In this document: positions 35,929 to 38,794 of the stretch, piece by piece
How the letters are laid out: every line of letters begins with the position of its first letter
Position numbering within the stretch: the first letter of the stretch is position 1
From: Ruminococcus sp.
Lineage (GTDB): Bacteria; Bacillota; Clostridia; Oscillospirales; Ruminococcaceae
Assembly: GCA_023665505.1 (NCBI GenBank)
Contig: JAMPDU010000012.1
Coordinates: 1 to 38,794, forward strand
Direction of reading: 5' to 3'
Length of the DNA: 38,794 nt
Made by a program: the position numbers and the translations under genes
The notes under the pieces: generated by a model
The model's database searches: none
What the model was told of the DNA's origin: nothing
Seen by the model: only the letters and a program-made list of their open reading frames with translations

Positions 35929-36092
35929 CGATAGAGGCGCAGTAAAGATGAGTACCGCCCCAAAGACCGCCAAGTCGCACGTATGGCGCGGGAAAGGCAA
36001 TACTGCCGAAGAGAACGGCTCGGCGCACCGTTTTCTGATTGCATACCGAACAGCTATGCAATTGTCATCATTCGTATGGTGGAGTGCTATCG
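35929..36092 (+). promoter_or_regulatory. Lysine riboswitch (L box)
   Basis: P1 is CGATAG (35929-35934) with CTATCG (36087-36092). Between them are the L-box blocks: AGAGGCGC, AGTAAAGATGAGTA, GGGAAAGGCAATACTGCCGA followed by AGAGAACGG, and GCATACCGAACAGCTATGC. The expected lysine-binding junction lies inside. The next gene makes aspartate semialdehyde, the precursor of lysine, which fits. Lysine binding should favour the terminator at 36141. Confidence 0.92.
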
Positions 36093-36140
36093 ACATTTTG
36101 GCATAAAAATGTCAGTATTTCTATTATACAGCAAGATGGG

Positions 36141-36162
36141 TCGGTTTGCAACCGATTTTTTT
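36141..36162 (+). terminator. Riboswitch-controlled terminator before asd
   Basis: TCGGTT and AACCGA pair around TGC, followed by TTTTTTT. A second small hairpin (ACATTTT/AAAATGT, 36093-36112) lies between riboswitch and terminator. High lysine should let this terminator form. Confidence 0.9.
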
Positions 36163-36196
36163 ATTTTTCGGGAATTTTTTTAAAGGAGCAATTTTT

Positions 36197-37279
36197 ATGA
36201 AAAAGTTTAACGTAGGCATTATCGGCGCAACGGGTATGGTGGGACAGCGTTTCTCCCTCCTGCTTGAAAATCACCCATGGTTCAACGTAACCGCCGTAGC
36301 CGCCTCTCCCCGCAGCGCGGGAAAGCGTTACGAAGAGGCTGTCGGCAAAAAATGGGCGATGACCTCCCCCATTCCCGCCAATATAAAGGATATGACCGTC
36401 CTCGACGCAACCGCCGACATCGAAAAAATAGCCTCGTCGGTAGACTTCGTTTTCTGCGCGGTTGATATGAAAAAGGACGAAATAAAGGCTCTTGAGGAAC
36501 GCTACGCCAAGGCGGAATGCCCCGTGGTTTCCAACAACTCGGCGCACCGGGGCACGCCAGACGTGCCAATGGTAGTCCCCGAAATCAACCCCGAGCATAT
36601 CGAAATCATCAGTGCACAGCGTAAACGTCTCGGCACAAAGCGGGGCTTTATCGCGGTAAAATCCAACTGCTCCCTGCAAAGCTACGTACCCGCCCTGCAC
36701 CCCCTTATGGCGGAATTCGGCGTTGAAAAAGCGCTGGTCTGCACCTATCAGGCAATCAGCGGCGCGGGCAAGACCTTCGACACAATGCCCGAAATTCTGG
36801 ACAACGTAATCCCCTACATCGGCGGCGAGGAAGAAAAGTCCGAGCAAGAACCCCTGAAAATTTGGGGACATATCGAGGGCGATAAAATCGTCAACGCAAC
36901 AACCCCCTCAATCACAGCACAGTGCCTAAGAGTGCCCGTTTCGGACGGTCACACGGCAGCGGTTTTCGCCTCGTTCAAAAAGAAACCCACCAAAGAGCAA
37001 ATGCTGACCGCATGGAAAAATTTCAGCGGCGTACCCCAAGAGCTGGACCTACCCTCCGCCCCCAAACAATTCCTCAACTACTTCGAGGAAGACAACCGCC
37101 CCCAGGCTAAGCTCGACAGAATGCTTGAAAACGGCATGGCTGTCTCAATCGGCAGACTTCGTGAGGATACCCAGTACGACTACAAATTTGTTTGCCTGTC
37201 CCACAACACCCTTAGGGGCGCGGCGGGCGGCGCAGTGCTTATGGCTGAACTTCTCGCCGCCAAGGGGTATTTCGACTAA
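36197..37279 (+). CDS. asd: Aspartate-semialdehyde dehydrogenase
   Basis: 360 aa. It reduces aspartyl phosphate to aspartate semialdehyde with NADPH, the second step toward lysine, diaminopimelate, threonine and methionine. GATGMVGQR at 10-18 is the NADP site. The catalytic cysteine is Cys158 in SNCSLQS, with TYQAISGAGK at 183-192 and the likely base His252 in SDGHTA. Length and the SNCS context fit the archaeal/fungal-like Asd subfamily common in Clostridia. The ATG at 36197 follows AAAGGAGC; longer frames run into the terminator. Confidence 0.96.
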   Translation: MKKFNVGIIGATGMVGQRFSLLLENHPWFNVTAVAASPRSAGKRYEEAVGKKWAMTSPIPANIKDMTVLDATADIEKIASSVDFVFCAVDMKKDEIKALEERYAKAECPVVSNNSAHRGTPDVPMVVPEINPEHIEIISAQRKRLGTKRGFIAVKSNCSLQSYVPALHPLMAEFGVEKALVCTYQAISGAGKTFDTMPEILDNVIPYIGGEEEKSEQEPLKIWGHIEGDKIVNATTPSITAQCLRVPVSDGHTAAVFASFKKKPTKEQMLTAWKNFSGVPQELDLPSAPKQFLNYFEEDNRPQAKLDRMLENGMAVSIGRLREDTQYDYKFVCLSHNTLRGAAGGAVLMAELLAAKGYFD

Positions 37280-37737
37280 TGGGCGTAACGTTAAGAAAAG
37301 CAACGGAAAACGACGCCGCGCTTATTGTCGGCTACCTCAAAAAACTCGCGGAATACGAAAATCTCGCCGACGTGTGCAATATCACCCCCCAACGGCTGAC
37401 GGCTCTTATGCACGAGGAAAACGGCGTTCGCGCCATTATCGCCGAGCTTGACGGCGTACCCGTGGGCATGCTGACTTGGTACACCTACAAAATCGCCACA
37501 TTTTCGGGCAAACGTGTTTTCTATATCGAGGACGTTTTTATCGACCCCCACAGGCGCAGCGGCGGTATCGGCACGGCTCTTTTCGACGAGGCGAAACGTC
37601 TCGCTGAGGAACTGAACTGCGCCCGCCTCGAATGGAAATGCCTTGATTGGAACACCTCCGCCCAAAAATTCTACAGCAAAATCGGCGGAAAAATTTCCGA
37701 CGACGGCTGGCTGACATATACCATAAATTTGAAATAA
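37279..37737 (+). CDS. GNAT-family N-acetyltransferase
   Basis: 152 aa. IEDVFIDPHRRSGGIGTALF is the acetyl-CoA site (R/Q-x-x-G-x-G/A). YKIATFSGKRVFYIEDVFID and the later CLDWNTSAQKFYSKIGGKI match diamine/thialysine-like acetyltransferases. The ATG shares one base with the asd stop (TAATG), so the two are coupled. A substrate related to lysine or a polyamine is possible but only suggested by the context. Confidence 0.9.
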   Translation: MGVTLRKATENDAALIVGYLKKLAEYENLADVCNITPQRLTALMHEENGVRAIIAELDGVPVGMLTWYTYKIATFSGKRVFYIEDVFIDPHRRSGGIGTALFDEAKRLAEELNCARLEWKCLDWNTSAQKFYSKIGGKISDDGWLTYTINLK

Positions 37738-37756
37738 TTGGAAAGGAATGTCTTTT

Positions 37757-38647
37757 ATGAAAAACACAGTTTTCACAGGCGCGGGCGTTGCGATAATCAC
37801 CCCCATGAACGCCGACGGCTCAATCAACTACGACGAATTCGGCAAAATCATCGACTTCCAAATCGACAACGGCACCGACGCAATCGTCGTCTGCGGCACA
37901 ACCGGCGAGTCCGCCACAATGACCGACGAGGAGCACGTTGAATGTATCCGTTACTGCGTTAAGCGGGTAAACAAGCGCGTCCCCGTAATCGCGGGCACGG
38001 GCAGCAACGACACCAAGTACGCCGCCGACCTGTCCGCCGAGGCTGAAAAACTGGGCGCTGACGCGCTGCTGCTGGTCACGCCCTACTATAATAAAACCTC
38101 TCAGCGGGGACTTATCGCCCATTTCACGGCAATCGCCGACAGCGTGAATATCCCAATTATTCTGTACAACGTCCCCTCCCGCACAGGAGTAAACATCGCC
38201 CTCGATACATACAACGAGCTTGCAAACCACAAAAATATCGCGGCGGTGAAAGAGGCAAGCGGGAACATTTCCTCAATCGCGAAAATCATCGAAACCTGCG
38301 GCGACCGCCTTGACGTCTACAGCGGCAACGACGACCAAATCGTCCCCATTATGGCTCTGGGCGGCAAAGGCGTGATAAGCGTACTCTCCAACGTCTGCCC
38401 CAAAGAGACCCACGAAATCGCCCGTCTCTGTCTTGAAAACAACGTCGCCGAGGCTGCGAAACTGCAAATAAAATACCTCGAGCTTTGCAATAACCTTTTC
38501 ATTGACGTAAACCCCATTCCCGTGAAAGAGGCAATGAACCTCATGGGCTTTAAAGCGGGCGAATGCCGTCTCCCCCTATTAAAAATGGAACAGAGCAAAA
38601 TTGACATTCTCGCCGCCTCAATGAAAAAAGTTGGACTTATTAAATAG
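37757..38647 (+). CDS. dapA: 4-hydroxy-tetrahydrodipicolinate synthase
   Basis: 296 aa from MKNTVFTGAGVAIITPMNAD; GGAAAGGA is 9 bases upstream, while the earlier ATG at 37748 is too close. It condenses pyruvate with aspartate semialdehyde. GTTGESATM at 47-55 and YNVPSRTGVN at 137-146 are family motifs, and Lys165 in VKEASGN forms the Schiff base with pyruvate. Tyr137 is the expected catalytic tyrosine. It follows asd and GNAT in the lysine operon. Confidence 0.97.
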   Translation: MKNTVFTGAGVAIITPMNADGSINYDEFGKIIDFQIDNGTDAIVVCGTTGESATMTDEEHVECIRYCVKRVNKRVPVIAGTGSNDTKYAADLSAEAEKLGADALLLVTPYYNKTSQRGLIAHFTAIADSVNIPIILYNVPSRTGVNIALDTYNELANHKNIAAVKEASGNISSIAKIIETCGDRLDVYSGNDDQIVPIMALGGKGVISVLSNVCPKETHEIARLCLENNVAEAAKLQIKYLELCNNLFIDVNPIPVKEAMNLMGFKAGECRLPLLKMEQSKIDILAASMKKVGLIK

Positions 38648-38659
38648 CACGTCTAATAA

Positions 38660-38696
38660 TTGTACCGTGAGTTTAGTTATTAAACTTACGGTACAA
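38660..38696. terminator. Strong hairpin after dapA
   Basis: TTGTACCGTGAGTTTA (38660-38675) pairs with 38681-38696 over 16 bases with one G-U. A second inverted repeat, TAACTGTAC (38711-38719) and GTACAGTTA (38745-38753), follows and carries a related inner sequence (GAGTTTAGTT). No T-tract follows, so the pair may be a processing or regulatory structure rather than a plain terminator. Confidence 0.6.
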
Positions 38697-38771
38697 TACT
38701 AACAGTTTAATAACTGTACTCCGAGTTTAGTTTTTGTACTCAAGGTACAGTTACCGAAAGGAACGGTAAAA

Positions 38772-38794
38772 ATGGTAAACATTACAATATGCGG
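38772..38794 (+). CDS. dapB: Start of a probable dapB gene, cut off by the window
   Basis: The last bases encode MVNITICG in part, with AAAGGAACGG upstream. DapB proteins (4-hydroxy-tetrahydrodipicolinate reductase) begin in this way, then continue A-x-G-R-M-G. The position after dapA supports it. Only seven full codons are visible. Confidence 0.6.

Noticed and set aside
36161..36871. 236-codon minus-strand frame opposite asd
   Set aside because: Lies fully antisense to a clear asd gene with catalytic motifs; open only because of codon bias.

Overview
The window looks like a piece of a Clostridia-type Firmicutes chromosome, with an Oscillospiraceae/Ruminococcaceae-like style as my best guess. 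Grounds are the strong GGAGG-type ribosome sites, canonical TTGACA-N17-TATAAT promoters, a lysine riboswitch and the gene families present. It holds most of an integrated HK97-like siphophage (about 1-32140) and then host genes (about 32142-38794). The right prophage end is clear: a tyrosine integrase lies against the 3' end of a tRNA-Ala(GGC) gene. The left end, with the rest of the tail and lysis genes, is outside the window.

The late genes run leftward from about 18.3 kb to 1: HNH nuclease, small terminase, large terminase, portal, HK97 capsid, connector, head closure, tail terminator candidate, tail tube, a probable tail chaperone, prohead protease (misplaced), gp10-like protein, tape measure, a 135-aa tail protein, baseplate hub and a cut-off downstream protein. 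The early genes also run leftward, from about 27.6 to 18.3 kb: Cro-like and DUF739 regulators, many small proteins, a DUF551 fusion, a ParB-like protein, YopX, duplicated membrane proteins and an HUH Rep-like protein. The lysogeny genes run rightward from 27.8 to 32.0 kb: XRE repressor, a membrane protein, DUF4236, a Kv-type potassium channel, a stand-alone HsdR-N nuclease-like protein and the integrase. Two perfect promoters and four TACGnATTTTCGTA operators form the switch.

The unusual part is how cargo is built into the late operon. NYN-nuclease, DUF6883 (with two small genes) and 44-aa cassettes each have a canonical promoter and the same 30-nt hairpin terminator. A hicAB pair sits between the terminase genes. 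The gaps are bordered by heptanucleotide arrays (TGACAGT/TGATAGT or TAGAGGA/TAGAGGT). The arrays start at the stop codon of the upstream gene and reappear inverted before the next gene, so that empty gaps, palindromic repeats and cargo all look like variants of one gap structure. A DUF6883 toxin-like gene starts inside the portal stop codon, just after an RFNPNHDPKSGEF tail; the prohead protease carries a truncated copy of that tail.

Two short promoter-to-terminator units have no reading frame and look like small RNAs, one antisense to the integrase leader and one beside parB. To the right of the tRNA, the host part holds a PAS protein, an unknown protein, queA, a lipoprotein, and a lysine-riboswitch-controlled asd-GNAT-dapA-(dapB) lysine/diaminopimelate operon.
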